DNA of 64,000 nucleotides from Clostridium aceticum (GCF_001042715.1 NZ_CP009687.1:434001-498000); one strand, 5' to 3'. Shown: positions 8,254 to 16,811, counted from the first letter of the stretch. Translations and numbers: made by a program. Notes: generated from the sequence alone by a model not told the origin.

Positions 8254-8880
8254 TTATCTTCCACCTTCCTTTCTACCCCTCAGCGTCTCACATTCCTGGG
8301 GAAGTACATCCTGCCATTGGGCTTTCCGCAAAATATAACGGACAGAAGGACTGTGTCCGAAATCCTTAAGGCTGTGAACATTTTCACTTCCAGCTTCTTT
8401 TAGTTTTATAGAGATTTCACTGTTTGGATCATTGATATCCCCAACCATCAGTGCCCTTCCGGGGCAGTTTTTCACACATGCAGGTTTTTCACCTATTTTT
8501 CTTAGGTGGTCACACAAGGTGCATTTTTCCATGACTCTCATTTCTTTTTTAAAAGTGTTTGCCTCATAAGGACAGACATTTTTACATGCTAGACAGCCAA
8601 TACAATGTTCCTGATCAATCAAGACAACACCGTCACCACTGTTCTTAAAACAGGCTCCTGTAGGACATACCTCAACGCAGGCCGGGCTTTCACATTGCTG
8701 ACACATTGAAGGCATATAGTACATCTCTAAATCCGGATATACCCCGGTGGGGCCTACTTGGCGGACCATAATTCTGTTGGAACCCAATGCAACGTCATTT
8801 TCCACTTTGCAGGCAACATGACACCCTTTACATCCGATACAACGATCTAAATCAACCACAAAACAATATTGTGCCATCAT
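8254..8880 (-). CDS. DmsB/PsrB-type four-cluster ferredoxin subunit
   Basis: A 208-residue iron-sulfur subunit of the DMSO-reductase superfamily. It has sixteen cysteines in four motifs (Cys14/17/20/24, 60/63/68/72, 93/96/99/103, 120/123/135/139), enough for four 4Fe-4S clusters. There is no signal peptide, so it is cytoplasmic. It starts at ATG 8880, overlapping the stop of the catalytic subunit by 4 bp (ATGA), with GGAGGTGA upstream; a second ATG follows directly. It should carry electrons between the AsrAB-like module and the molybdenum subunit. No NrfD/DmsC membrane anchor gene follows. Confidence 0.9.
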   Translation of the reverse strand: MMAQYCFVVDLDRCIGCKGCHVACKVENDVALGSNRIMVRQVGPTGVYPDLEMYYMPSMCQQCESPACVEVCPTGACFKNSGDGVVLIDQEHCIGCLACKNVCPYEANTFKKEMRVMEKCTLCDHLRKIGEKPACVKNCPGRALMVGDINDPNSEISIKLKEAGSENVHSLKDFGHSPSVRYILRKAQWQDVLPQECETLRGRKEGGR

Positions 8881-11555
8881 TTTACCTTCACCTCCTCTGT
8901 AGAATCAACTGGTCGCGGCAGCCATTGCTTGAAATCCTCTGGTTTTGTCCAGATCCCCTCTGGTGGGGCGTCAGCTTTTGAAACCTTTACAAGGAAGCCC
9001 CTTAAAGTATAGGTTCCCACCACATCATTGAAGGGAGCATCTTCTTTTGTGAGCATATTGACATTCATTTCTTTCCAGCCCTGAGTCTCCGTATTCAAAG
9101 TTTCAGGATTCCAAAACCGCTCCATATATACCGTTCCTGGATTGATTCCTTCTGTTACCGAAGCCAATGCTCTAATCTTACCGCGCTTTGACTCCACCCA
9201 TACCCAATCCCCCTCCGAAATACCATAGGTTTCAGCAGCTTTCGGATGGATCCAAAGCTCCGGTACAGGATAAATTTCCCTTAGCAACGGGATGTTTCTC
9301 AAGGTGTTATGATGGTAAAAGGGGATTCTTCCGTTGGTCATGATCAATGGGTATTCTTTGGCAAGTTCACTGTCACTCACCGGACCTTCATGTGGTTCTA
9401 AATAATAGGGCAGCGGGTCGTAATCCTTGGATGCAGGAGGCAAGTCGCAGGGACTAAAAGGGCGTCCTGTTCTTGACAAGGTAATCATACTTTCAAGGTA
9501 AAGCTCACACTTTTTAGAAGGTGTAGGGAATCCTGCCGGCAAGCCTGTCTTTGGATTTGTTTCCTTGTAAACATAGTAGGTTTTCCATTCATCCTTCGAC
9601 ATAAATTCATAGGGTGTTATTTCCTTTAGCTTTTCCCATGTAAGGTCAACTCTGTTTAAAAAGTGATCAAAAAGCTCACCCACCGAGTCCCAATAGGCAA
9701 GATCCTTGCCCATATATTCCGCATCGAAGGCTTTTTGGCAGGCCTCATGCCCAAGTTCACCGCATCGTTTTGCTAACATTGACCAGATCACTGTTTCATC
9801 CACTGTTTCCCAAAGATGCGCCACACCTTGCCTTGCGAAGAGCTTATTGCAAATTTCAACCATCATATCTGTTTCTAGCCATTCTTGCGTAGGAAGCAGG
9901 ATGTCGGCAAAAGCGGAAAAAGATGTGGGATACATATGCATATGTACGATGAAATCAAGCTCTTCTATGGCATCTGCCCACTTCTGGCTATTAGCAACAG
10001 CACCAAGCTTGTTACCGGAGCGTTCTATCCACACCCTTGGCTTATATGGCTGTCCTGTAAGGATTGCCTCCAGAACACTAGTAGGATGTCCTGCGTACCA
10101 GATGCCGAGGCCCTTGTATTCATTGCCACCGAGACGTTTTTTTAGCTGTTCCTGAGGAAGCCTGTCGGCAGCAATAGGCACAGGATAAAATGGCATATCG
10201 AAGACACCGCTTTTTCGAAAACGTTGCAGTAATACCCCTGGTTTTTCAACATTTCCCATCAGCATGTCAATAATAGCAGAAGACATGGCTGCCTGTACCG
10301 AATTGGGATTCTGGTCAGTGGCTACCCCTAGGGCAATCCCACTTGGTGTATTTTGTGCATACAGCTTAATTGCTTTCTCAATTTTTTCGGCATCAAGACA
10401 GCAAATCTCTGCGGCCTTTTGAATCGTATAAGCTTCTACTCTTTCTTTTAATAATTGGAAACCTGTTTTATACTCAACCCCATCTACAACGAAGCTGCCC
10501 TCTAATACAGGATCAAGCGCATCATTCCATGGATACTCCATAGGCTGTATTGCGTTGGTGTTTGCATCCCACACCATAAACGTATCTGGGATATCGGGGT
10601 TATCACTGGATTCAGCTCGTAATAGCATTTTAGTTTTGACATTTACTAGATAGGGTAAATTGGTCCATTTCATAACAAACTCATGATCGTAGAGCTTTTG
10701 CTCCATGATGTAGCGGATCCAGGCAAAAAGTAGTGCAACATCAGTTCCTGGCCGGATTGGTAACCAAACGTCTGCCTTTGCTGCATCGATGGTAAAGCGT
10801 GGGTCAACGACAACGGTATTTACACCTTTGCTGCGCAAATCCGTAACAGCACCGCCACCGGTTGCAGGACAGGAATAAGCAGGGGCTGTTCCCCATAAAA
10901 CCAGGGTTTTCATCGGAGTATCCTCTGGATAGTAGATTTCCAGGGCATTGGAATCTGCAATACTTGGATCATCGCCACCATACATCATGGTATAAGACAG
11001 TACACGGGGGAGATAACACTGAGCACATCCTGGTTCAAACCAGTTTGGTGTACCGAATATATTGCAGAATCTGGCAATACTCCAAATCTCAGGATTGCCT
11101 CCGCCACCGGTAGAACAGAATACTGTTTCTGCGCCATACTTTTCCCGGGTTTCCATCAGCTTTTCTGCAATGGTATCTAAAGCCTCATCCCAAGAAATTC
11201 GCTTCCACTTGTTTTCACCACGCTTACCTACCCTCATCATTGGGTATTTATTGCGATTAGGATGATAAAGTGCTTGGATACCGGCAAGTCCTTTAGCACA
11301 CATTCTGCCTTTGCTCATAGGATCTTCAGGATTTCCTTCCAGCTTAACAACTCGCCCATTTTTCACATGAGCAATAACCCCACAGTTTTGAATACATGCT
11401 CTGCAATTGGTTTTAACCTTTTTTACGGATGGAGAGGGGGCAGGTTCTTGTGATTTTCCTTTTGTTAAACCGCCTGTGTCTTCCAAACAAGATGCTATCC
11501 CGCCAATGCTCATTGCATTAAGAACGTTTTCTTTCGCAAACTTCTTTCCTTCCAT
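8877..11555 (-). CDS. Molybdopterin (bis-MGD) oxidoreductase catalytic subunit
   Basis: An 892-residue catalytic subunit of the DMSO-reductase superfamily. The N-terminal 4Fe-4S motif is Cys51-x2-Cys54-x3-Cys58-x27-Cys86, followed by the usual KGRMCAKG. Candidate molybdenum ligands are Cys177 or Cys180 in the GTPNWFEPGCAQC segment. The C-terminal molybdopterin-binding barrel is present (about 760-880, with GDWVWVESKRGKIRALA). No twin-arginine signal is visible, so the enzyme is probably cytoplasmic. The substrate cannot be read from the sequence. Relatives include sulfur-oxyanion reductases, transhydroxylases and catechol dehydroxylases. It begins the structural part of the operon, 34 bp downstream of the ROK gene. 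Confidence 0.88.
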   Translation of the reverse strand: MEGKKFAKENVLNAMSIGGIASCLEDTGGLTKGKSQEPAPSPSVKKVKTNCRACIQNCGVIAHVKNGRVVKLEGNPEDPMSKGRMCAKGLAGIQALYHPNRNKYPMMRVGKRGENKWKRISWDEALDTIAEKLMETREKYGAETVFCSTGGGGNPEIWSIARFCNIFGTPNWFEPGCAQCYLPRVLSYTMMYGGDDPSIADSNALEIYYPEDTPMKTLVLWGTAPAYSCPATGGGAVTDLRSKGVNTVVVDPRFTIDAAKADVWLPIRPGTDVALLFAWIRYIMEQKLYDHEFVMKWTNLPYLVNVKTKMLLRAESSDNPDIPDTFMVWDANTNAIQPMEYPWNDALDPVLEGSFVVDGVEYKTGFQLLKERVEAYTIQKAAEICCLDAEKIEKAIKLYAQNTPSGIALGVATDQNPNSVQAAMSSAIIDMLMGNVEKPGVLLQRFRKSGVFDMPFYPVPIAADRLPQEQLKKRLGGNEYKGLGIWYAGHPTSVLEAILTGQPYKPRVWIERSGNKLGAVANSQKWADAIEELDFIVHMHMYPTSFSAFADILLPTQEWLETDMMVEICNKLFARQGVAHLWETVDETVIWSMLAKRCGELGHEACQKAFDAEYMGKDLAYWDSVGELFDHFLNRVDLTWEKLKEITPYEFMSKDEWKTYYVYKETNPKTGLPAGFPTPSKKCELYLESMITLSRTGRPFSPCDLPPASKDYDPLPYYLEPHEGPVSDSELAKEYPLIMTNGRIPFYHHNTLRNIPLLREIYPVPELWIHPKAAETYGISEGDWVWVESKRGKIRALASVTEGINPGTVYMERFWNPETLNTETQGWKEMNVNMLTKEDAPFNDVVGTYTLRGFLVKVSKADAPPEGIWTKPEDFKQWLPRPVDSTEEVKVK

Positions 11556-11589
11556 GTTTTACCTCCTCATATAATAAATTTACTTGAGA

Positions 11590-12774
11590 CTAATTAAACC
11601 TTGCTTTAAAATCAACTTTTTGAAAATTAAACACCTTTTCAAAAGGAAGTAGTGCGGCTCCTAATAACGCTGCATTTTCTTTAATAGCTGAAGACATAAT
11701 TTTTATTGATTCATATCCGTAGAAATTATCTGTGAGTTTTAGTTTCTTGACGCCGATATCAATCAATTGCTGCATATAATCTCCCAGGTCACCGCCGATA
11801 ATGATGCAAGATGGATCTAATGTCAGTGAAATAGCTTCTAATCCAGAAAATAGATAATGCACATATTCCTCTATTTTGAGGACCGCCGAAGGAACATTAT
11901 TATTATAATCATGAAATAGTTTTTGAAGATATTCTACTTCATTGATGGTGTTACTGCTATCCTTTAATAAAGCACGCTTAGAAGCAAATAATTCCCAACA
12001 ACCGTAGCGACCGCAATTGCAGCGAAGCTTTACATCAGATACTTTCAGATGTCCGAATTCTCCGGCCCGCTTGCGATTTCCACGAAAAATACAGTGATCA
12101 ATCATAATTCCTGTCCCAATTCCTTCCGCAATGGATACATAGACAAAATCATCTAAGTCCCCGCCTTTTCCGATCACGTATTCCGCATAGGCCGCGGGAT
12201 CAGCCTCATTTTCCGGGAAAATATCTAAACCCAGTTCTTCTTCAAAATTTTTCAGGCAATATTTTTTGATATTAAGGTTAGGGATGTATTCCAGCATAGT
12301 ACCATCGACCAATCCTGGAAAAGCCATTCCTACACCTAATACTTTTTCTCTCTCTATTTTGTGGTGGTCCAGCATTGTAAAAATATGCTCCTTAATTTGG
12401 GTAAGGGAACCTGGCAGTCCCAGATTAAAAGAATAGGTAAACTCAGTGGAATCCACAATATCCCCCTGTAAATTTACCAGTGCTAAGCTAACATATTTTG
12501 GTGATACATTAACCCCAAAAGCATATCGTGCGTTTGGTAGCAGCCGAATAATAACCGGCTTTCTACCACCATTTGAATCTGCTGTTCCAAAGGGAGTTAC
12601 AAAGCCTCTATCAAGCAATGTTTGAGTATATGAATTGACAGTAGTGTGGCTTACCCCCAAAATCTTTTCAAGTTCTGACTTTGTAGCTTCATGATTTTTT
12701 CTTAAAAATTGTAGAATTTTCATACAATTAATTTCCCGTATTTGTTCATGGGTTAGATTATTGATACTTGGCAT
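11590..12774 (-). CDS. ROK-family transcriptional regulator
   Basis: A 394-residue NagC/XylR-type regulator. An N-terminal winged helix-turn-helix (about 10-60, KSELEKILGVSHTTVNSYTQ) precedes a ROK domain. The domain has the zinc site His242 with Cys252/254/259 (CNCGRYGCWE) and the GEGIGTGI-type loop. The phosphate-binding DxGxT motif is degenerate (NVSPKY), as in regulators rather than kinases. It is the first gene of the minus-strand operon with the molybdenum enzyme, so it probably controls its own operon. Repeated TGTTGTGCTA boxes upstream are candidate operators. The effector is usually a sugar or sugar phosphate, which is unexpected next to a molybdenum reductase. Confidence 0.88.
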   Translation of the reverse strand: MPSINNLTHEQIREINCMKILQFLRKNHEATKSELEKILGVSHTTVNSYTQTLLDRGFVTPFGTADSNGGRKPVIIRLLPNARYAFGVNVSPKYVSLALVNLQGDIVDSTEFTYSFNLGLPGSLTQIKEHIFTMLDHHKIEREKVLGVGMAFPGLVDGTMLEYIPNLNIKKYCLKNFEEELGLDIFPENEADPAAYAEYVIGKGGDLDDFVYVSIAEGIGTGIMIDHCIFRGNRKRAGEFGHLKVSDVKLRCNCGRYGCWELFASKRALLKDSSNTINEVEYLQKLFHDYNNNVPSAVLKIEEYVHYLFSGLEAISLTLDPSCIIIGGDLGDYMQQLIDIGVKKLKLTDNFYGYESIKIMSSAIKENAALLGAALLPFEKVFNFQKVDFKARFN

Positions 12775-12813
12775 AACGCATCCCTCAAATCAAATGAATT
12801 AGTCTGTATATCA

Positions 12814-12937
12814 TAGGCGTTAACTTAATACAACTATTATCAAAGTTCTCTCCAACTGTCATTTTACTAACACTAAGATCCTTTGACTATGCTTTGCTCC
12901 ACTCAGGATGACAAACTATGGCTTAAGTTAATGCTAA
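12814..12937. repeat. MITE-like repeat, family A, copy 2 (inverted, internally deleted)
   Basis: About 124 bp in the opposite orientation to copy 1. It starts TAGGCGTTAACTTA and ends TAAGTTAATGCTAATGA, with one CTCAGGATGACA core (12902-12913). The matching TGTCATCCTGAG arm is lost; only AACTGTCATTTTAC remains. It ends 40 bp upstream of the ROK start. Confidence 0.8.
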
Positions 12938-12940
12938 TGA

Positions 12941-13069
12941 TCTGTTGCACTAAATTAATCTGTTGTGCTAAACTACACATTTTTACTATGGGGCATTATG
13001 GAAATAAAAATAACTGTAATATCCCTATTAGATCAATACTTGAATTATTTATCTAAATAGCACAACAAG
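12941..13069. promoter_or_regulatory. Candidate ROK operator cluster
   Basis: Two direct copies, TCTGTTGCACTAAA (12941-12954) and TCTGTTGTGCTAAA (12959-12972), lie 18 bp apart. A third core in reverse orientation, TAGCACAACA, lies at 13059-13068. They lie upstream of the ROK-Mo operon. Function as binding sites for the ROK protein is inference. Confidence 0.45.
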
Positions 13070-13070
13070 T

Positions 13071-13145
13071 TTAATTAAGTTTATTATAAATATCCAAAGA
13101 GAGTTTTGCAAGATGCTTTCGAAAGAAAGTTTAAAAAGTTTTTGA
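13071..13145. repeat. Dispersed repeat, family B, copy 1
   Basis: About 75 bp that recurs in reverse orientation at 46146-46220. Shared blocks include AAGTTTATTATAAATAT, GAGTTTTGCAAGAT and CTTTCGAAAGAAAG. No coding frame is seen. Confidence 0.85.
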
Positions 13146-13349
13146 GGGAAAACAAAGAATCTTAGAATTGAGAAGATCTTCGCTATGCTCAGTTTGATAT
13201 GGAAGGTGATGGTGAAAATAATAGGGCTAAGCCAACATCAAAAGAAGTATTGTCAATAGGATAGGATTTGAATGAGTAGAATTTTATCTAGAGTATGAAA
13301 ATAATCTCGAAGTTACAGATTAGGGCAGAGGTATGTAATATGTAAGAGA

Positions 13350-13377
13350 TGATACAAAAAAGTATCACAAGTGATAC
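13350..13377 (+). promoter_or_regulatory. Upstream activator site for sigma-54 activator (candidate)
   Basis: TGATAC-AAAAAA-GTATCA (13350-13367) overlaps a second palindrome GTATCAC-AA-GTGATAC (13362-13377), giving three TGATAC half-sites. It lies about 260 bp before the -24/-12 promoter at 13607. The same TGATAC-N6-GTATCA arrangement stands upstream of the other sigma-54 promoter. Confidence 0.65.
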
Positions 13378-13606
13378 AATTATGAATCTAAGAAGTAAAA
13401 GGCACAATACTGGATCTTTTGCTTTCTTGTATGACTTTTAATACAAAATTGCATTAAAAACTTTAAATACTGTGATAGGAGGATTTTTAAAAAAGTTCCC
13501 ATAGTAAAGTTTATTTGTATAAGAAAGATGAATTTAAACAGCAAAATCAATGTTTTAGATAGGTGAGAAATTTTACAAAATAAAAAATGATGCCCTCAGG
13601 AAGTTT

Positions 13607-13623
13607 TGGCATAAAATTTGCTT
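13607..13623 (+). promoter_or_regulatory. Sigma-54 (-24/-12) promoter before the AEC transporter
   Basis: TGGCATAAAATTTGCTT has GG (13608-13609) and GC (13620-13621) separated by exactly 10 bases, the invariant spacing of sigma-54 promoters. It lies about 104 bp upstream of the start at 13727. Confidence 0.8.
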
Positions 13624-13726
13624 TTACATAATGGCAGTATGAATATTAAATTCATGAGAAGTTGAGAAATGTAAAAAAATATAGTAAGTAAAAATAGTCT
13701 ATCGTTAAGAAAATTGGGAGAAAAAA

Positions 13727-14638
13727 ATGGAAATTTTTTATGTCGTTAATCAAGTAACTGTTTTGGCAATCTTGATGATCATAGGGTATATCACAAGAAA
13801 AAAGGAAATATTAAGCGATCAGCTAAGTAATGGATTATCATCCATTCTAATATATATCGCCCTACCAGCTATGATTATATCGGCATTTCACTTTGAATTT
13901 TCTATAGAGATGTTTAAAAACATTGGACTAATTTTAATACTATCCACACTTATTCATGTGCTATTAGTTGTTGTTAATAAGCTTATATTTAAAAAGTATG
14001 AAGTAGATAAGAGGAATGTACTAAACTATTTTGGCATATTTCCTAATGCTGGTTTTATGGGGCTACCCTTTATACTGGCATTGTATGGAGAAACAGGGGT
14101 TTTCTATGCTTCTATATTTATGATTCCTTACCATGTCTTAATGTGGACTTATGGACAAAGACTGTTTGCTAAAGCAAAGGATCCTTCATTTATGAAAGCT
14201 TTAATAATACACCCTAGCATTTTAGCTATTGTGATAGGTCTGTTGACATTTATATTTTCCGTCAACATACCATATGTGATTCTTAGACCTATGAATATGT
14301 TAAGTTCAATGACAACACCAATAGCTATGATGATTATAGGTGGTAAAATTGCTGATTTAAAGTTTCATGATTTATTTTCAGATAAAGATGTATACATTGG
14401 ATGCTTTGTTCGATTAATCGTAGCACCTATCTTAACATTTGCACTTCTAAAAGGTATGAATTTAGATTTTATGCTGATTAAGATTTGTGTAACGATTGAA
14501 GTAATTCCCGCAGCAATGACCATTGTAATTTTTCCAGAAAAATATGGTGGGGATACGCACTTTGCAACGAAATGTGTATTGATGAGCCATGTACTGTCTA
14601 TTATTACAATACCAATAGTATTTCTACTACTTCAGTAA
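13727..14638 (+). CDS. AEC (auxin efflux carrier) family transporter
   Basis: A 303-residue integral membrane protein with about ten helices. It follows the AEC pattern: an N-terminal five-helix unit with LSSILIYIALPAMIISAF, a central FPNAGFMGLPFILALYG motif, and a C-terminal PAAMTIVIFPEKYGGD segment. Members export or exchange organic acids such as malate or malonate. The ATG follows TTGGGAG. It is the first gene after a sigma-54 promoter and precedes the corrinoid-methyltransferase genes, so it may carry the substrate or product of that pathway. Direction and substrate are unknown. Confidence 0.85.
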   Translation: MEIFYVVNQVTVLAILMIIGYITRKKEILSDQLSNGLSSILIYIALPAMIISAFHFEFSIEMFKNIGLILILSTLIHVLLVVVNKLIFKKYEVDKRNVLNYFGIFPNAGFMGLPFILALYGETGVFYASIFMIPYHVLMWTYGQRLFAKAKDPSFMKALIIHPSILAIVIGLLTFIFSVNIPYVILRPMNMLSSMTTPIAMMIIGGKIADLKFHDLFSDKDVYIGCFVRLIVAPILTFALLKGMNLDFMLIKICVTIEVIPAAMTIVIFPEKYGGDTHFATKCVLMSHVLSIITIPIVFLLLQ

Positions 14639-14744
14639 AATTTCTTTACATGAGTATTTCAATTGTTTTATTGAAAGATAATTTGATTAATTATAAATGC
14701 TTTTAAAAACTTACAATCTAAATATAAGCAAGGGGGAATTTAAA

Positions 14745-15395
14745 ATGGCAGAATTAGCAATTGATTTAAATGTATTAAAACAGGCAGTAGGGGACCTTGA
14801 TGAAGAGCAAGTGTTGGAAATGTTAGAGAAGTTTGTGGAAACAAATCCAAGCGAAGAAGAAGCGCAAAAGGTAGTAAATGTATGTCAGCAAGGAATGGCA
14901 ATTGTAGGGGACTTATTTGATCAAGGTGAATACTTCGTAGGAGACTTAATCTTTGCTGGAGAGTTATTAACAAGTGCTATTGAAACATTAAAGTCTGTAA
15001 TTGGTTCAGACAGCACAGAAAAGGTGGGCACCATTGTTCTTGGTACAGTGGAGGGGGACCTACACGATATCGGTAAAAATATCTTTAGAAGTATGGCAGA
15101 AGCAGCAGGTTTTGAAGTATATGATATCGGTATTGATCAGTCAGCAAGTGCTTTTATTCAAAAGGTTAAAGAAGTAAAACCACAGATCATAGGCATGAGT
15201 GGTGTACTTACCTTAGCAATTGATTCTATGAAAAATATCATAGATGAAATGAAAAAAGAAGGATTAAGAGAAGATGTAAAAATTATCATCGGAGGTAATC
15301 CTGTAACAAAAGAGTCTTGTGAGTATGTTGAGGCAGATGCCTTTACTACAAATGCAGCAGAAGGTGTAAAAATATGTCAAGGGTGGGTGAATTAA
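14745..15395 (+). CDS. Corrinoid (B12-binding) methyl-transfer protein
   Basis: A 216-residue corrinoid protein of the MtaC/MtbC/MttC type. The N-terminal helical cap domain (about 1-85) is followed by the Rossmann B12-binding domain with the lower-ligand motif Asp105-Leu-His107-Asp-Ile-Gly110, plus GMSGVLT and GGNPV. It shuttles a methyl group between a substrate-specific methyltransferase and an acceptor enzyme. The ATG at 14745 has AAGGGGGA 7 bp upstream. An in-frame ATG at 14697 would add an unrelated 16-residue tail and lacks a ribosome site. It abuts the UroD-type methyltransferase gene with no gap. Confidence 0.92.
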   Translation: MAELAIDLNVLKQAVGDLDEEQVLEMLEKFVETNPSEEEAQKVVNVCQQGMAIVGDLFDQGEYFVGDLIFAGELLTSAIETLKSVIGSDSTEKVGTIVLGTVEGDLHDIGKNIFRSMAEAAGFEVYDIGIDQSASAFIQKVKEVKPQIIGMSGVLTLAIDSMKNIIDEMKKEGLREDVKIIIGGNPVTKESCEYVEADAFTTNAAEGVKICQGWVN

Positions 15396-16547
15396 ATGAA
15401 GGATATGTTAGCACAAGCAGCAGAGAGAAATCAGCTTTTCAAAGATATTGAAGAAGGAAAAATACCTAAAAGGGTACCTGTGTATACTTGGATGGATATA
15501 ACCTATATTATGCAATATGCTGGGGTGGACTTAAAAAAGGCGCAATGGGATGTTAGTGGATTTAGAGATATGATTGAAGTTGGCGCAAAATCCTTTGCAT
15601 CCGATATTAATCCAGCTACATTTACGAGATTATATCCAGTATATAACATATTAGGAGCAAAAAACTTTGTGATGAGTTCTTCTGGACAAATCCAACATCC
15701 AGAGATTACCGGTATGCAGCCGGAAGAGTATGATGAGATGATTGCAGACCCTTATAAGTTTATGCACGATAAAATATTTCCACGACTATATAGTAATTTA
15801 GATGCAGCACCAGCCAAAAAAGCCTTAGTATTTGCAAAGGCACAAAAAGCCTTTTTCGATATCATGGGGCAAATAGCCGCTGCTGATGCTGAGATGAATG
15901 CAAAATATGGTTTAGCAGATGATCGCGTAAATGGTCAGTCAATTGCACCCTTTGATCAAGTTGCAGATCAGTTTAGAAGTTTTAGTGGAATTAGCTCAGA
16001 TATAAGAAGGTATCCAGAAAAGGTGCTTGCAGCATGTGAAGCGGTACTACCTATGATGTTGAAGGCAGGAGTTAAACCTAATTCATCTATCAGCAAAAAA
16101 ACATTTATTCCTCTCCATATGGCACCTTATATGAGGGAAAAAGATTTTGTGAAATTCTATTGGCCAACCTTTAAAAAGTTAGTTGAAGGATTAAGAGCTG
16201 CAGGCGCAGGGGTATTGTTATTTGTTGAACATGATTGGACTAGATTCTTAGATTATTTAAATGAATTGCCTGCAGGCACACACATGATGTTTGAGTATGG
16301 TGATCCAAAGGAAATCAAAGAAAAAGTAGGGAAGAAACATATTGTTTCAGGGCTTTATCCATTGACATTGCTAGCTCAAGGAACAAAGCAAGAATGTATT
16401 GATAAGGCAAAAGAACTTCTTGATATCCTTGCACCAGGTGGCAATTATATATTCTCTTTTGATAAAGTAGCTTTAAATATAAAGGATGCCAATCCTGAAA
16501 ATATTATTGCCGTTAATGAATTTGTAAGAGAATACGGCGTTTATTAA
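15396..16547 (+). CDS. UroD-family methyltransferase paired with the corrinoid protein
   Basis: A 383-residue protein of the uroporphyrinogen-decarboxylase superfamily, the fold of MtaA/MtbA-type corrinoid methyltransferases. It starts directly at the stop of the corrinoid gene, which fixes the pairing. The usual zinc ligands (HxC, and a later Cys before the C-terminal P-x-E-N-I) are not evident. At the expected first site the sequence reads FVEHDW, and near the end FSFDKVAL before NPENI. It may therefore use another metal arrangement or act on the methylated substrate rather than pass the methyl to a thiol. The substrate is unknown. The family call is firm; the precise role is inferred. Confidence 0.8.
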   Translation: MKDMLAQAAERNQLFKDIEEGKIPKRVPVYTWMDITYIMQYAGVDLKKAQWDVSGFRDMIEVGAKSFASDINPATFTRLYPVYNILGAKNFVMSSSGQIQHPEITGMQPEEYDEMIADPYKFMHDKIFPRLYSNLDAAPAKKALVFAKAQKAFFDIMGQIAAADAEMNAKYGLADDRVNGQSIAPFDQVADQFRSFSGISSDIRRYPEKVLAACEAVLPMMLKAGVKPNSSISKKTFIPLHMAPYMREKDFVKFYWPTFKKLVEGLRAAGAGVLLFVEHDWTRFLDYLNELPAGTHMMFEYGDPKEIKEKVGKKHIVSGLYPLTLLAQGTKQECIDKAKELLDILAPGGNYIFSFDKVALNIKDANPENIIAVNEFVREYGVY

Positions 16548-16563
16548 AAAGGAGGAATGAAAA

Positions 16564-16710
16564 ATGGAATTTAAATCAGAATATTACACTTCATGGTCAG
16601 AGTATGTAGAAAAAAACGATGTTTCTCAAGACGAGGAAGAATTTATTGCACCGAATTCTCAGCAATATGAAGAATTAGTTTTTGGCTTTTCCATGTATTT
16701 AACCATGTAA
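16564..16710 (+). CDS. Small acidic protein (48 aa) downstream of methyltransferase
   Basis: A 48-residue frame starting with ATG at 16564 behind a strong AAAGGAGG (about 16549-16556), 16 bp after the methyltransferase stop. The product is acidic and aromatic-rich (begins MEFKSEYYTSWSEYVEK, ends FGFSMYLTM). It has no signal peptide and no known domain that I recognise. Spacing and ribosome site favour real translation as the last gene of this unit. It could be a small subunit or regulator of the methyltransferase pair; this is a guess. Confidence 0.6.
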   Translation: MEFKSEYYTSWSEYVEKNDVSQDEEEFIAPNSQQYEELVFGFSMYLTM

Positions 16711-16746
16711 AGCAGTGAACTCATTTCAGTAAATTAAAACATTGGG

Positions 16747-16811
16747 AAATCAGATGGAGAGTCTGCTCCATCTGATTTGAAAACCCCACCTACGTTAACG
16801 TTTGGAGGGGG
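16747..16811 (+). terminator. Double hairpin between methyltransferase unit and permease
   Basis: The first hairpin has perfect 13-bp arms AAATCAGATGGAG (16747-16759) and CTCCATCTGATTT (16766-16778). The second pairs CCCCACC (16784-16790) with GGAGGGG (16804-16810; one A/A mismatch) around ACGTTAACGT. Neither has a good T tail, so this may be partial termination or RNA stabilisation. Confidence 0.55.

Larger units (their letters stand above)
12775..13726. other. Long intergenic region with repeats and control sites
   Basis: This 950-bp gap between two divergent operons holds family-A repeat copy 2, three TGTTGTGCTA-like boxes, family-B repeat copy 1, a TGATAC-N6-GTATCA site and a sigma-54 promoter, each listed separately. 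The stretch 13190-13330 has short open pieces interrupted by stops (for example ending at 13215-13262 and 13280-13323), perhaps decayed coding sequence. I cannot name it and find no intact gene. Confidence 0.7.

Noticed and set aside
9706-10155. A 149-codon open frame on the plus strand, opposite the molybdenum subunit
   Set aside because: It is wholly antisense to a clearly conserved protein, has no ribosome site and no recognisable family pattern.
13190-13330. Short coding-like pieces in the intergenic region
   Set aside because: They are broken by stops after 10-25 codons and cannot be joined into a known protein; noted only as possible debris.
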